A stretch of DNA of 64,000 nucleotides from Lithospermum erythrorhizon (taxonomy: Eukaryota > Streptophyta > Magnoliopsida > Boraginales > Boraginaceae): NCBI GenBank assembly GCA_019722365.1, contig JADFUC010000709.1, positions 434,001 to 498,000 on the forward strand, in the 5' to 3' direction. Shown here one piece after another: positions 48,623 to 60,600 of this stretch. The notes under the pieces are model-generated. The model was given only the letters and a program-made list of their open reading frames with translations. It had not been told where the DNA came from and made no database searches. The translations under genes were made by a program, and so were the position numbers. Within the stretch, counting starts at the first letter, position 1, and each line of letters opens with the position of its first letter.

Positions 48623-49945
48623 GAGATATAGGGATATTGGAGGAGACACTTGTCTCTTACATAATTTTTTGGATTCAGTTTAGGAAAATCAAGAATAAAT
48701 TACCTTGAATACTATGGTGGTGTAGCTTTCGAAATTATTATAGAGAGAAATAGTATGGATCAAATTATTGCATGAATTGTGTTGTTAGGTACAACGTAAG
48801 ACCTACAAGTTAGGGCCACGAGTACGCTAGTTAACGACTGTCGACTGGGCAGTCACCACGTTTACATTTATCTCAATAATTTATTCACCATGTTAATTTA
48901 TGCATGGTTTAAATAACTATGTTAAAGAGAATGATCCAAGCTAAGTAATGGATATCTAAATAACTTTGGAAGTTATTGTACGAGTTTATATGTGGCAATG
49001 ATTGAACATAGTTAAGGATTGAATTGGTTTAATTTGGGAGTGAAGATTGCTAAGGAATGGTGTTTTTTTTATAAAAAAAATCAATTATTTATTGTAAAAA
49101 TTCAAATTCGAGATTCCATTATTGTGAGTAATATATCGTGATTTATAGAAATGATGTTATTATTAATAGGTTTTGTTTACAAGATTGAATGAGAGATAAA
49201 TATGTGTGCAATATTGTGTTATATTGTTTTGTATAACACATGTATGCATGATAACATTGAGAATTAATATGTAATAATATATGTATCATTTATCATTTTC
49301 AACTTGATCACATTATGTAAGATATCCTTTAATTATAACAAACACTATTACATATTAATTATTGATGTTACCATTAGAATTAATTATTGAAGTTTTCGTG
49401 CAATTAAAGTATACTAAAATCACTAATATACAATGATGTTCGTATGATTGATCAATAAGTAATTTAATCACATTATCTATCTGGGATCAAACTAGGAATT
49501 TCGTCAAAGACTTGCATTAATTGCATAGATAACTGAGTTGGCCTAATATGCATGGTTGGCCACTTGGCCCAATATGTTAGACGTTAAACAACATATACAA
49601 GTATGAAGTATGCATGTTATAATAAATGATTTTTATCATCATTTGTTTAAATATTAAAAACGAAATCTTTATATGAATTTGACTTGTTTAGCCGATTAGT
49701 TGGATTTAACGTCACATCTGAAAGATCGAGTAGTTAAAGACGGCACAGTAGGAAAAGAATTGTGCATGTTCTTTTTTCCCCCCATCAAAATTTGACATGT
49801 TGTCCCCCGCCCCATCTTTACCTAATAACTTACGTGTTTCACAATGTTTTGCTTTCGAATTTTAACAAAAGAACAAAACAATAATGTTCACGACTCTTGA
49901 TACAATTTCATCGTAAAACATATACTCCAATTGCTTCATAGATCT
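48623..49945. other. Intergenic, no gene seen
   Basis: AT-rich sequence up to the left LTR of the copia element. No coding, RNA or repeat signal that I can name. Confidence 0.35.
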
Positions 49946-50349
49946 TGTTGGAGTAAAGGCTCTGAAATTCATTTATCATTCATTTTCATTCCACAGTGAT
50001 AGAAAGTGAATTGAGAGTCAACTTTTTATATTATAAATAGAGATTTATATTGACCTTTTAAATATAGCTAAAAATTAAAATGCTCCTTATATTAAAGGAG
50101 TTCTCTTTTTAATAAAAGTTTTTTGTTCTATAAATTCATGTGTATTGTTTTGTGCAAGTTCTAAAACCTTATTATCCTACGAAAGTGGACGCAAAGGTCA
50201 TTGGCCAGGTTAATCTTGGGGAGCTTCCGACGGAAACGATTGCCGAGGTCGTGTCGATAAAGCTTTCAAGGCAGTGGTCCGTTTTATACTACGACGCGTG
50301 TCTCAACTGCCAAGTTTTACATTCTCGCTTTTACATCGTTATCACCGCG
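49946..50349 (+). repeat. Left LTR of the copia element
   Basis: It begins TGTTGGAGTAAAGG and matches 55092-55487 through TTTATATTATAAATAGAGA, TTGTGCAAGTT, CTTCC-ACGGAAACGAT and the end TTTTACAT-GTTATCAC. The TATA-like ATTATAAATAGAG at about 50030 is the likely LTR promoter. Confidence 0.8.
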
Positions 50350-53300
50350 GCGACTTGGCCAATTTGAAAGTTTTATATTAGCGAATAACAATGTCATCTA
50401 GTGGTAATACTTCACACCCTCGATTTATCTAAGTTAAACTGCTGGATGGTAATAACTATAAGAGGTGGTCTTCGAAAGTGTTAATATTTTTTGAACAAAT
50501 TGAAATAGACTATGTGCTTTTCAAGGACCCTCCTACTCTACTTGTTTTTACCCTCGACGAACAAACCTCCCCCACTGCCCCGGTTAAAAGAATGAGGATG
50601 AAGTTACAAAATATGAAAAAGATAATAAAACTGCTAGATATCACATTGTGAACCATATGATTGACAACCTTTTCGATCTGTTCATGGTACACAAGTCTGT
50701 GATGGTTATTTGGGAGGCTTTAGAAAAGAAATATGGGGGTGATGATGCGGGTAAAGAGAAATATGTGGTCGAAAAATGGTCAGTTTAAATGGTTAATGGC
50801 AACCACCATGACCAAAGCTCATATCTTTGAAAATCTACGACCGATGTTACTAATGGCGAGACGGGTCGGGACGAGATTTTCCTGGCTAACGTTATGTTGG
50901 AGAAGTTTCCCCGTCCTAGAGTGAATACAGAAACCACCTGAAGCATAAGAAAAGAGACATGCCTCTTCGGGGAATTGATCGTCACATGATAACTATGAAT
51001 CAAATGCCTAAAGGATAATGTAGAAAGATGACAACAAACTCTTCCACTAATGCTAATCTGGTTGAAATGGGCGGTCCTTCTAATGTTAATAGGTTCAAGG
51101 GAAAGGCTAAAGAGAAACAACAACAATGAAAATCAAGGAAGCCGAACTGTAACAAGTTTTGCAACTGAGGCCGCCAAGATTCGAAAAACCTTCAAGCTGC
51201 AGCGCCATGCGCCGCTAAGTGAAGCCCCGGGACACAAGGTCTTTCAAAACAGACATTCCCCGACCTTGAAGGAAGCTATCCGTAAGACCTCAAGTTCACC
51301 TTGTTGAATTAGATGATGTCATTGTTGCTATAGAAAGGTTCGGGGATGATGTCATTGTTGCTATAGCCGTCAAGAGAACCCGCTGCTAATGCTAATGATC
51401 GTAACGGACACCGGAGCTTCCTGCATACCTCAGGCCAACAAGGAGATGTTTTCAAGACTTTGAAGAAGCTAAGCCGCATTTCGAGAGTGTCTACATGGAA
51501 AACTCACCGCATCACGGAAAAGGGAAGGTGTCCCCTAATCTCACCTCTCGAAAATCCTGCCCTTAGTAATGTGTCAGAGGTTCCTACCTTAGTCAGAATT
51601 TATTCTCTGTGCCTTACCGAACAAGGCCGGTTCCGAAACTTGTATTGAGGCCGATAAAGTTGTACTTCTAATGGTGAATTTGTAGGAAAGGTACCTTTTA
51701 GTGGTGGTCTATTTCTCCCCGAATGTCGAATTTTCATTAATAAGAATGATTCTAGTTCCGCTTTTATATCGACCTACTTCTACTTTTATTAATGAATCTC
51801 CGATGTTTTGCATGGTAGACTAGACATGTTAATGTTAAGCTTCGACAAGAGACTTGTAGCCCGTCTATAATTTTGGATTTATCCACAAGCGAGTTCTCGA
51901 AGTGTCTCATTTATGTGGAGTCCAAATTTACAAAGAAACCATGCAAGCCGGTAACCACGAGACAATCTAATCTGCTTGATTTGATCCATACCGAATTTGA
52001 AGCCGATTTCAAGTGAACACTAGAGTAAAAGCGGAGGTAAACAATACTATATGACCTTGACTAATGATTGTTCGAGGTATACCAGAGTTTATCTTCTCAA
52101 GTAAAAATGAGGTAGAATAAATGTTTATCAAGTTCATGAATGAAGTTGAGAATCAACTTGATAAGAAAATCAAGAATATCAGGTCTGATCGAGGTGGAGA
52201 ATATGGGTCTGAATCTTTGATAGACTTTTTGTGAAAGGAATGAAATTATTCATGAAACCAGTGCTCTCTACTTACCTCAACAAAATGGGATTGCCGAACG
52301 AAAGAATCGAACTTTGAAAAACATGTTGAATGTTATGCTTCTAAGTTCAGGCCTTAATGATGAAATATGTGGGGAGGCAATCTGCTCCCCGCATGTCACA
52401 TTCTCAAATGTAGCAATTTCATAAGAAGTTAGACGATACTTCCGCGAGATCCGAAGGGTTATCCTCTTAATACGAAGTTTTATGGAAAGTGTGATTTATG
52501 TTCAGCCTAAGTGTAGGCTTATTCGGCCCCAAAAGTGACAAACATTTGATCTAAAACCTATGATTGCGTATTCATTGATTATGCTCAAAATAGTGTCAGA
52601 TTCAAAGTTTATGTCACATCGATCGAACTATATCCGAGGCTAGAGACGCCTCGATCTTTTGAGCATATTTTCCTTCTAAATAAGTGGTGTTACCAATTCA
52701 TATCAGGAATGATGTACCTAATTTAATTCAGGATACAAACAGTACGCTAGTCAGCTTTACTTCTAATCTTCGTTGATGAACTTCGAAAGAGCAAGAGAGC
52801 TAGAGTTGAGAAAACTTTTGAGATGAATTTATTACAAACTTCTTTCGTGACACTTTCTTGATCTTTCCGAGCGATGATCTTATTTCAAATTTCACATAAT
52901 AGAAGAGATCCAAAATCTATAATAAAACATTAAAGTCCATTGATGCTAAATTTTGGATGGAAGCCATTAAAAATGAATTAGATTCTATTGTGTCTAATCA
53001 GACTTGGGAGCTAGTTGACCTACCTAAAGGTAGCAAATCCATCAACAGTAAATGCATCTTTAAGAAAAAGATGAGACCTCATGGTACAATTGAAAGATTC
53101 AAGGCAAGACTTGTGATAAGAGGTTTCACACAAAAGAAAAGATATTGATTATTTTGATACTTATTCTCCGCCCATTCATGGTTTGATAGTACATCGGATC
53201 GACGTCAAGACTCCAGATTCTTGAATGGTGATCTCGAGGGAAGCAGATTTATATGTCCCAATCCGAGGGCTTTGTGGTTCAGGGACAAGAGAATAAGGTG

Positions 53301-54420
53301 TGTAAATTGAAGAAATCTCTTTATGGCTTAAAACAAGCTCCTAAACAGTGGTATGAGAAGTTTAATAATACTCTAGTGAGAAATGGATACACTGTTAACA
53401 ACTCTGATTCCTGTGTGTACTCTAAAGTGTTTGGATCAAATTGTGTGATCATTTATCTGTATGTTGATGACATGTTAATTCTTAGGAGAAGCTGATGTCA
53501 TCTTAGGAGTCAGAGTAATACGGAACTCTGAGGGTATCTCCTTGAGCCAATCCGACTATATTGAAAAGTGTCAAGAAATTTAATTTCTTTGATGTTGATT
53601 TTGCTAGACCCTATGATCCTAGTTTTCATACCTTGATCAAGAATTGGGCGAAAGCTGCTTTCTCGTGAGTGAATACGCTTAAGATCATCGTAGCGCGATG
53701 TTTCTATGAACTCTACTCGAATTCTGACATGCATATGCTATCAATAGATCGAAGTCGCCATACTCATAACCCAAGTGAATATTGGAATGTCCTTCTTCGC
53801 CTACCGAAATACTTCAGTGGACGATTGATGGCTGTTTGCACCATAAGAAGTTTTTGTCGCTCGAAGGATATCATGATGCAAACTAGATTTAGGGAAATGA
53901 TGAAATAATTTCTACCAATGTTAGGCCTTTACCATAGGTGTAGGTGTTATTTCGTGGAAGTCTCGCTAAACAAACTGTGATATCTCGGCCTACCACGTGA
54001 GTTCCGAATTCATCGCTTCGAAAGCTACCTCGGGTCAAGATGCAGATGGTTGAGAATTTGTTGATTGATGTTCCCGTAAGGGAAAACAACAAACTCATCT
54101 CTCTTTATTGTGATTCTCATGCCTATCGAGTTGCAAAAGAATAATGTTTATAATGGGAGGAAGAGACATATTCGAATCGTATATAGTGTTGTTGTGACAA
54201 CTCCTAAAAATGTAGTCATTTTCTTGGACTTTGTGGAGATCCGAAAGCACTCCAACATCCCTTCACTGGGCCGACAAGGAAAGTTGTCACATTAATGCCG
54301 AGAGGGACAGGCTAAAGCCCTAGGTCAAGATAATGCGCGGATACCTTTGGTCAAACTAAGCCATATGATTCTCGATGCACTATATTCTCATCCCTATGGC
54401 GTGTCAGAAGTTGCTTATTT

Positions 54421-54715
54421 ATCCATAGCCGCTATTCGTGCTTATGTTTAGACGTACTTGACGGATACACCGGGTCGTGATATTCATAGCCGCTTATTTG
54501 CGGGCGCTGATGCACTCGATGGACATCGGTAATGATGTCTACAGCCATTATTTGGGCGCGACACACTCGATGGATGCTGAGCTTCGATCTTCCATAACCA
54601 GCTATTTGGGCGGTGTAGTTGTACTTGACGGACATCGATGAGAATGTTCCCATAGCCGCTATTTGTGCTTACACGCTTGACGGATATCGATCATAACGAT
54701 GGTGAATGGACTTTA
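54421..54715 (+). repeat. Minisatellite of about five units of 50-60 bp in the copia element
   Basis: The phrase CATAGCCGCTATTTG, followed by GTGCTTAC-like sequence and CTTGACGGACATCGATGA, is repeated about five times between the RNase H remnant and the 3' LTR. Units start near 54421, 54483, 54539, 54590 and 54649. They differ at many positions, so the array is old. It is noncoding in all frames. Confidence 0.75.
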
Positions 54716-55091
54716 TGTGTCCTTTAATAACTCGAGAGGATACATTGAGACAATTATACGAAAGCTACCACAGTACGATGTCATTTCATCTATGAAAAGA
54801 CTCAAGGTCTTTCTAGAGCGCCATTAGACCCGAGGTGCAATGCCAGAGCCTTTATATGTGTTCGAGTTGTTCGCGGAACTTGCATAATTCTCAAGGTATA
54901 ATATTGGCACAGTGAGCCCCAACCCTACCCAATAAGTTCAAGACTTAGTTCACTCATTGAGACCGAAGTTGTTGGCTCAAGCTTCACTACATAGAATTCA
55001 AATCGAAAAAGATATTTCACTTAAAGATTCAATCCTTCCCTTTACCTATTTTTCTTTATCTTCTTTGTCTTTCTTTCGATTTTGTGGGGAT

Positions 55092-55487
55092 TGTCGGGGC
55101 AAAGGTTTTACACTCATTTTTCATTCCTTTTGGTCCCACACATCGGGTAGGAAGGAAGTTGAGAGCCCACTTTTTATATTATAAATAGAGACTCATGTTA
55201 ACCTTTCAAACACACCAAAAATCGAGATGCCTTTATATTAGCGAGTTTCTTTTTAAGAAAAAGTTTTTATTTTAAAATTCCCCGTATTATTTTGTGCAAG
55301 TTTCAAAGCCCATCTCACGAGTGGACGCGCGGTGGTGCCGTTGTGTTAACCTCGAGCTTCCCGACCGAAACGATCGCTAACAAGACGGCCGCTAAAAGTT
55401 TTCACAAGAATGGTCTGTTTATACCATAACACAACTTCAAATCCGCTAAATTTTACATTTCCTGTTTTTACATTGTTATCACTACAT
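55092..55487 (+). repeat. Right LTR of the copia element
   Basis: It begins TGTCGGGGCAAAGG and is collinear with the left LTR; it ends near TTGTTATCACTACA. It shows the same ATTATAAATAGAG TATA-like box at about 55178. Confidence 0.8.
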
Positions 55488-56165
55488 ACCTTTTTAGTTT
55501 CATTCTCTTCATCAATAATCACAGATGATGGAGATAGGGATATTGTGCAAGTTATCCTGTTTCTATGTATGTTTTTTTTTTGGCTTTTTTACTTGAGACC
55601 CCCTGAATTATAATTCTAGCCTTTGTACTCGAACTATTTTTAATTTCTCTCTCGAACACCCCCTTCTAAGACCCCCGACCTCTATACACCCACTTTCTAC
55701 AATATAAATAAACGACTATATTACCCCTAAAATATACTGCATTTAATTACACACAAAGAAACGATTATTTTGTCCCCTCGATACTAAAATACAGTGACAA
55801 AAGAGATAATTACTAAAATATTCAAATTATTTTCTTCCTTAACACATCCCACCCCTACCCCACAGCCCCACCCTACTGCCTCCACCCCTACCCCCCACAG
55901 CTCTACCTCACCCTACTCCCACCCTTATCCCACCCCACAGCCCCCACCCTGCAATTCGGCACAACCAGCCCTCACCCCCAATCCCCAGCTCAGATTTGGT
56001 TAAGCTTTTTTGTCTAGCTTGTACAACCAGAAAGCTTGAAGTAAAAGCTTTGGATCGACTAATTATAACGACCGAGAAAGAAGCTAGGCCAAAACCCCAT
56101 TTAATATTTTACTCTCTTCAGAAATATGAATGGACGAACAAGTTCATAAGACTATGAATTCTTAC
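55488..56165. other. Intergenic with a C-rich low-complexity run
   Basis: At 55846-55990 the plus strand is built of CCCCACCC and CCTACCCC words. It reads as Pro/Thr/Ser-rich in one frame (55794-56003), but this is low complexity and not a gene. The rest is AT-rich. Confidence 0.5.
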
Positions 56166-56885
56166 AGATGCTTTGTCATATGTGCTGAGCCCTACGCCAA
56201 TAGCCATAACTGGAAGACCCTGTTCAAAATAATAAAAAGGAAACATCAGATACATATTATTTAAGGCTTGATTCTACAAATATTTTTTTTCTTGATTCTA
56301 CAAATATGACTCCATGAATAATCATCATGCATAAATAGTGGTCAGTAAAGAAGCTATTGCAATGCACATCCATGTTTACCTCTTTTGTTTAGTTCCTAAA
56401 TTCATCTACTCGTGTGAGCAATTATTAGCATAGATTATTTTTTATTCTTATTATGTGGCATTACTGGGTTTAACTCTGACATTGCATCTTTTTCTTGCAA
56501 ATCGAGAACAACATTCTTTAGAAGATAAAGGCTCAACCAGACATGAACTTATCGAAAATTATCATGGAACTTCTCAGAACCTTGTTAGGAAAGCACATCA
56601 GAAGAACTATGACCACATGAAGTCTAAATTTTGGACTTGTGGGTATGATACTCACCGTTAATATACTATCAATTTCATTTTGTACCCTCCAATTCAAACT
56701 ATCAGTAAGCTGCAAAACAAGAAGTTAGCACAATGAGAAGTAAAATAGTACGGGGATAACTTCTTTAATACAAAAATTTCAGAGTTCTGATGCAATCATA
56801 CCATTTTATGGGCCTTGGAGACATTACCATCCCTCGCTTTAAGAAACCTCACGAGAATAGCAGCAGGATACCCTTGATGAACATT
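56166..56885 (-). pseudogene. Fragment of a SEC14-like phosphatidylinositol transfer protein gene
   Basis: Three minus-strand exons with GT-AG borders: 56885-56802 (NVHQGYPAAILVRFLKARDG, then NVSKAHKM), 56709-56656 (LTDSLNWRVQNEIDSILT) and 56219-56166 (GLPVMAIGVGLSTYDKAS). They match, in order, the CRAL-TRIO N-terminal helices and the start of the lipid-binding domain of Arabidopsis SEC14 proteins such as the At1g55840 type, from memory. The exon expected between the second and third (about 25 residues, with DLYR and a GYSKE end) is absent in 56220-56655. The first exon (MG-E-A...FQ) is absent upstream, and the exons after DKAS are absent downstream. Each remaining exon is itself intact. So this is a gene fragment, probably from duplication or capture, not a working gene. 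Small direct repeats (CTTGATTCTACAAATAT) occur at 56266 and 56293. Confidence 0.8.
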
Positions 56886-57641
56886 CTGCAAATCAAATAT
56901 GAGCCTAATAGATCTCTATTAGATTCATATAGGTAATTCAGCTCGTTGCACCAGCTATGGGGCAGGGGGTGGGGGTGGGTAATTTAGGGTAAAAGGTAAG
57001 TTAGTTTAATGTTAAGCCGTAGATTTTACCTTATACTTTAAGATACGACAAAAATGGGGCTATTTTAGCCAGTAACATAGCCATCTCTAACGTATATTTG
57101 TGAAAGAATATACTATTTCACTATATATTATAAAATAAAATTGTTGCAGTGGCATCGCGTTTCAAAATTAAATCATAAGACAAGTGTCGCCTGACATAAG
57201 ACAGGCACTCCACAAAATTAAAATAGTTCACTTAATCACATGTAAAATTAAATCATAATTCGCGTCTCAACTAAAAAAGTTTTTTTTAATTTTATATTTT
57301 CTACTTTGATTGGATATAAGGATCAACTAGTTTTGTTCTTTTTCATTGACATCTGTATTTTGATGTTTTCTCTCCTCCTCTTCATTGGTTCCTTACAGTT
57401 TTTCCTCTAACTAAGATGTGAAGACTTTGCGAAGGTTCATAGTGTTATATTTGACGGTTATCACACACATTTGATTAGCTCGTTTGCAATATGGAAAAAC
57501 CTTAATGATTTGACCCGTAGATAACATGAAATTGAGATTACCTCCCAGCTTGTATGATAGTCTTCATATTCTGGTTCCAGTTCTTGTAGATCACATTTCA
57601 CATCCAGGTTCCAGTGCTAATAAATATCGAACATTATATAG
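56886..57641. other. Junction between the SEC14 fragment and the callose synthase exons
   Basis: AT-rich, with a G-run at about 56955-56985. I looked for callose synthase exons upstream of 57642 and saw none here or back to 46 kb. The frame 57526-57641 in front of the first exon is open but does not resemble the family. Confidence 0.5.
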
Positions 57642-60600
57642 GATAATTGGCACCCTCATCAAAGACGTTGAGAACAATATTTCGAAGAATACATTCCTTG
57701 CAAACTTCAGGATGGGTCCTTTGCCGGATCTTTGTAATAAATTTGTACAGCTAGTGGAGATTTTGGTGGGTAAATTTCTGCCGCTTACTGATATATCTTT
57801 TATATATACTAAAAAATTGAATGACACGTTTCTTTCACTCATGCATTCCTTCTGCAGAAAGATGCTGATCCAACAAAGGAGACTAATGTGGTTCTCCTAC
57901 TCCAAGATATGTTGGAAGTGATCACCCGTGATATGATGGTCAATGAGAATCGGTGAGTTAGTCCAGGGTAGAAACATTAGAGTTTGGATTTCAGTTTGTA
58001 TTATTTTTAGTTATGATCAAACTCTGTGTGCACCCAATTCCCAGTGAATTAACTGAGCTGGGACACAAGGAATCAGGAAAACAGCTTTTTGCTAATACCG
58101 ACTCTAGAAGGGCTACCGTGTACCCTCCAGCAGTTACAGCACAGTGGGAAGAACAGGTAAAATAAAATTTATATGACATCCTTTTGAAGTTCTTCATTCC
58201 TGTACAAGACTATAATATCATTACCTGTAAATTATTACTTTGCAGATTCGACGTCTCTACCTCCTTCTAACAGTAAAAGAATCTGCAAGTGATGTCCCTA
58301 CAAATCTTGAAGCTCGTCGACGGATAGCATTTTTCTCAAATTCTCTATTTATGAACATGCCACGTGCACCCCGTGTTCGTAGAATGCTCTCATTCAGGTA
58401 ATTTCCATAGTAATATAATACATGTATGAATACTCTTTGAGATATGTAAGGTACTTAGGTATAGACAAGCTTGATATCAGAGAATTTGTAGTTCTCTACT
58501 AGATGGTAATTAGTCAAGGACAATAAATTAGTTCTATAATGATTGTAAATAAATTACTAATATGTAGTTCCAGATTTGAGTGCTTGGAGTGGCTGTATTT
58601 TTCTCTCAAAGAGAATATGCTACATGTTCAGTACTACATAAAATTATATAATTTCAGCCTGTTTCATTATGTACATTCTCGGTTTAGTTTTCTACTTAGT
58701 CTTTCAAAGTTTATCAATACCTGAATAAATATTCAACTTGATGTTCCAGTGTCATGACTCCATATTATAGTGAAGAGACTGTCTTTTCAAAGAGCGATCT
58801 TGAGCTAGAAAATGAGGATGGAGTATCAATTGTTTACTACCTACAAAAGATATATCCAGGTTCACATATTACAAAACTCCGCCAGGTTCTCCTTTATTTG
58901 ATCTATTTTCCTGCATCTTCCTGACCATTATTTCATCATTCGTTCAGATGAATGGAATAACTTCATGGAACGTCTCAACTGTACCGAATATGAAATTTGG
59001 GAAAATGAAGAGAACATTTTGCAATTGCGTCATTGGGCATCCCTTAGAGGGCAGACTCTATGCAGAACAGGTTAAGTTAGAGAAGAACCCCAGAGGACAC
59101 TGTAATTTTAGCTTCGTAAATTCTTTCAATTGTTGCTCACAAAATTAAACTCATCTGCAGTTAGGGGGATGATGTACTACAGGAGGGCATTGAAGCTTCA
59201 GGCTTTTCTTGACATGGCTACAGAGACAGGTAAGGAGGACATCATGTTGCCAGTTTTTCTTTAGCTCAATCACACATAAAATTACTGCTCTCCATGAAGC
59301 TAATTTTGAAGGATACAAAATCGTAACATCGTTAATAATTGGAATCATCTTATTTAATGTCTTTTTCGTGCACATTACTTAAGACATCAACAAATGTTGG
59401 CTTCAGTTTGTGTTATTTCTGCTGCAAGTGAATAGCTAAGGTTAGTTGATGTAACCTGGTCCTGGTGTGACCATAATGCTATGATCTTTGTAAGTAGCGG
59501 CCATAATGCTACGATCTTCGTAAATCACACTAGGAACATATTGACTACAGAATTCATATATGAACATGTCAAGTCAATTCCAGACCCACAGTTCATATCT
59601 TTCAGCAATAAGTTTTCCTAAAAGAAGATTTTAGACTCACATCTCCCTCTTAGTCTGATTGGATTAACTATATATGGGGGTATTATTCTGATTTGATTTT
59701 CTCCATTTTGATTGAAACAGAGATATTAGACGGTTATAAGGCCATCACAATGCCGTCTGAGGAAGACAAAAAGAGTCATAGGTCAGTGTATGCGCAACTT
59801 GAAGCTGTAGCTGATATGAAATTTACATATGTAGCTACATGTCAGAATTACGGGAACCAAAAGCGCAGCGGAGATCGTCGTGCAACTGACATTCTGAATT
59901 TGATGGTTAAGTAAGTTATCCTGTCCCTTTATGATATGAAAATTTATTTAGCATCATTAATTCTCCCAATCGTCACTTGAATGATCGCATATTAAGTTTT
60001 GGGTGGTTTGTGATTTTCCCTGCACAGCAATCCCTCTCTTCGTGTGGCATATATAGATGAAGTTGAGGAAAGGGAAGGTGACAAAGTGCAAAAGGTTTAT
60101 TATTCTGTATTGGTGAAAGCGGTTGACAATCTTGATCAGGTAATCAGTGATCTCTCTGTAGTAGTGATAAGAGCACCTACGATTGTCATCGACCATAACA
60201 GGAAAAATAGCAGTAAATGAAACAAATCATATCCCAGTAATTGGGATCATTGAAAACTATTCTGAGCCCATTTGATTCAACAATCTTATCAAAATGCCGG
60301 CATATCATTGTTTGCCTGAGACATTTGATGCATCCCCCGATTTTCCTCATTTACTAAGATCAAATGCTGTTGTCATCTCATTTAAGTTTAATACTTAGCT
60401 CTGCAATTGCTTTGAATTTATCTTTTAAGTATTTTGTTTATCTTATCTGAGTTGAAGAGTAGTAGAAGTAGGCCCATGATGATAGTTTTCTTAATTTGAT
60501 GAACTTCTCTTCAATACAATCATGAGCTGATCTCTTGGTTATTATTTGAGAACATGACAAGCATCACTATGCATAACTGTTAAAAAATGAAAAAGATCAA

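Larger units (their letters stand above)
49946..55487 (+). mobile_element. Degenerate Ty1/copia LTR retrotransposon
   Basis: Two direct LTRs (49946-50349, 55092-55487) flank decayed gag and pol in copia order. Gag: about 50390-51100, with NYKRWSSKVL and WEALEKKYGGDDAGKEK, and a broken zinc knuckle near 51145. Protease: VTDTGAS at 51401. Integrase: NIRSDRGGEYGSES near 52175-52215 and QQNGIAERKNRTLKNML near 52280. Reverse transcriptase: 52957-53490, with WELVDLPKGSK, FKARLVIRGFTQK, LKKSLYGLKQAPKQW and the catalytic YVDDML. RNase H remnants near 53890-54160. Integrase before reverse transcriptase makes it copia and not gypsy. Many stops and frame changes mean it cannot move by itself. No clean target duplication was found, so borders are accurate to about 10 bases. 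LTR divergence is considerable, so the insertion is old. Confidence 0.88.

Noticed and set aside
55794..56003. Pro/Thr-rich 69-residue frame
   Set aside because: It is low-complexity C-rich DNA.
56455..56661. 68-residue plus-strand frame between SEC14 exons
   Set aside because: It lies in the intron of the fragment, overlaps a donor site and resembles no protein.
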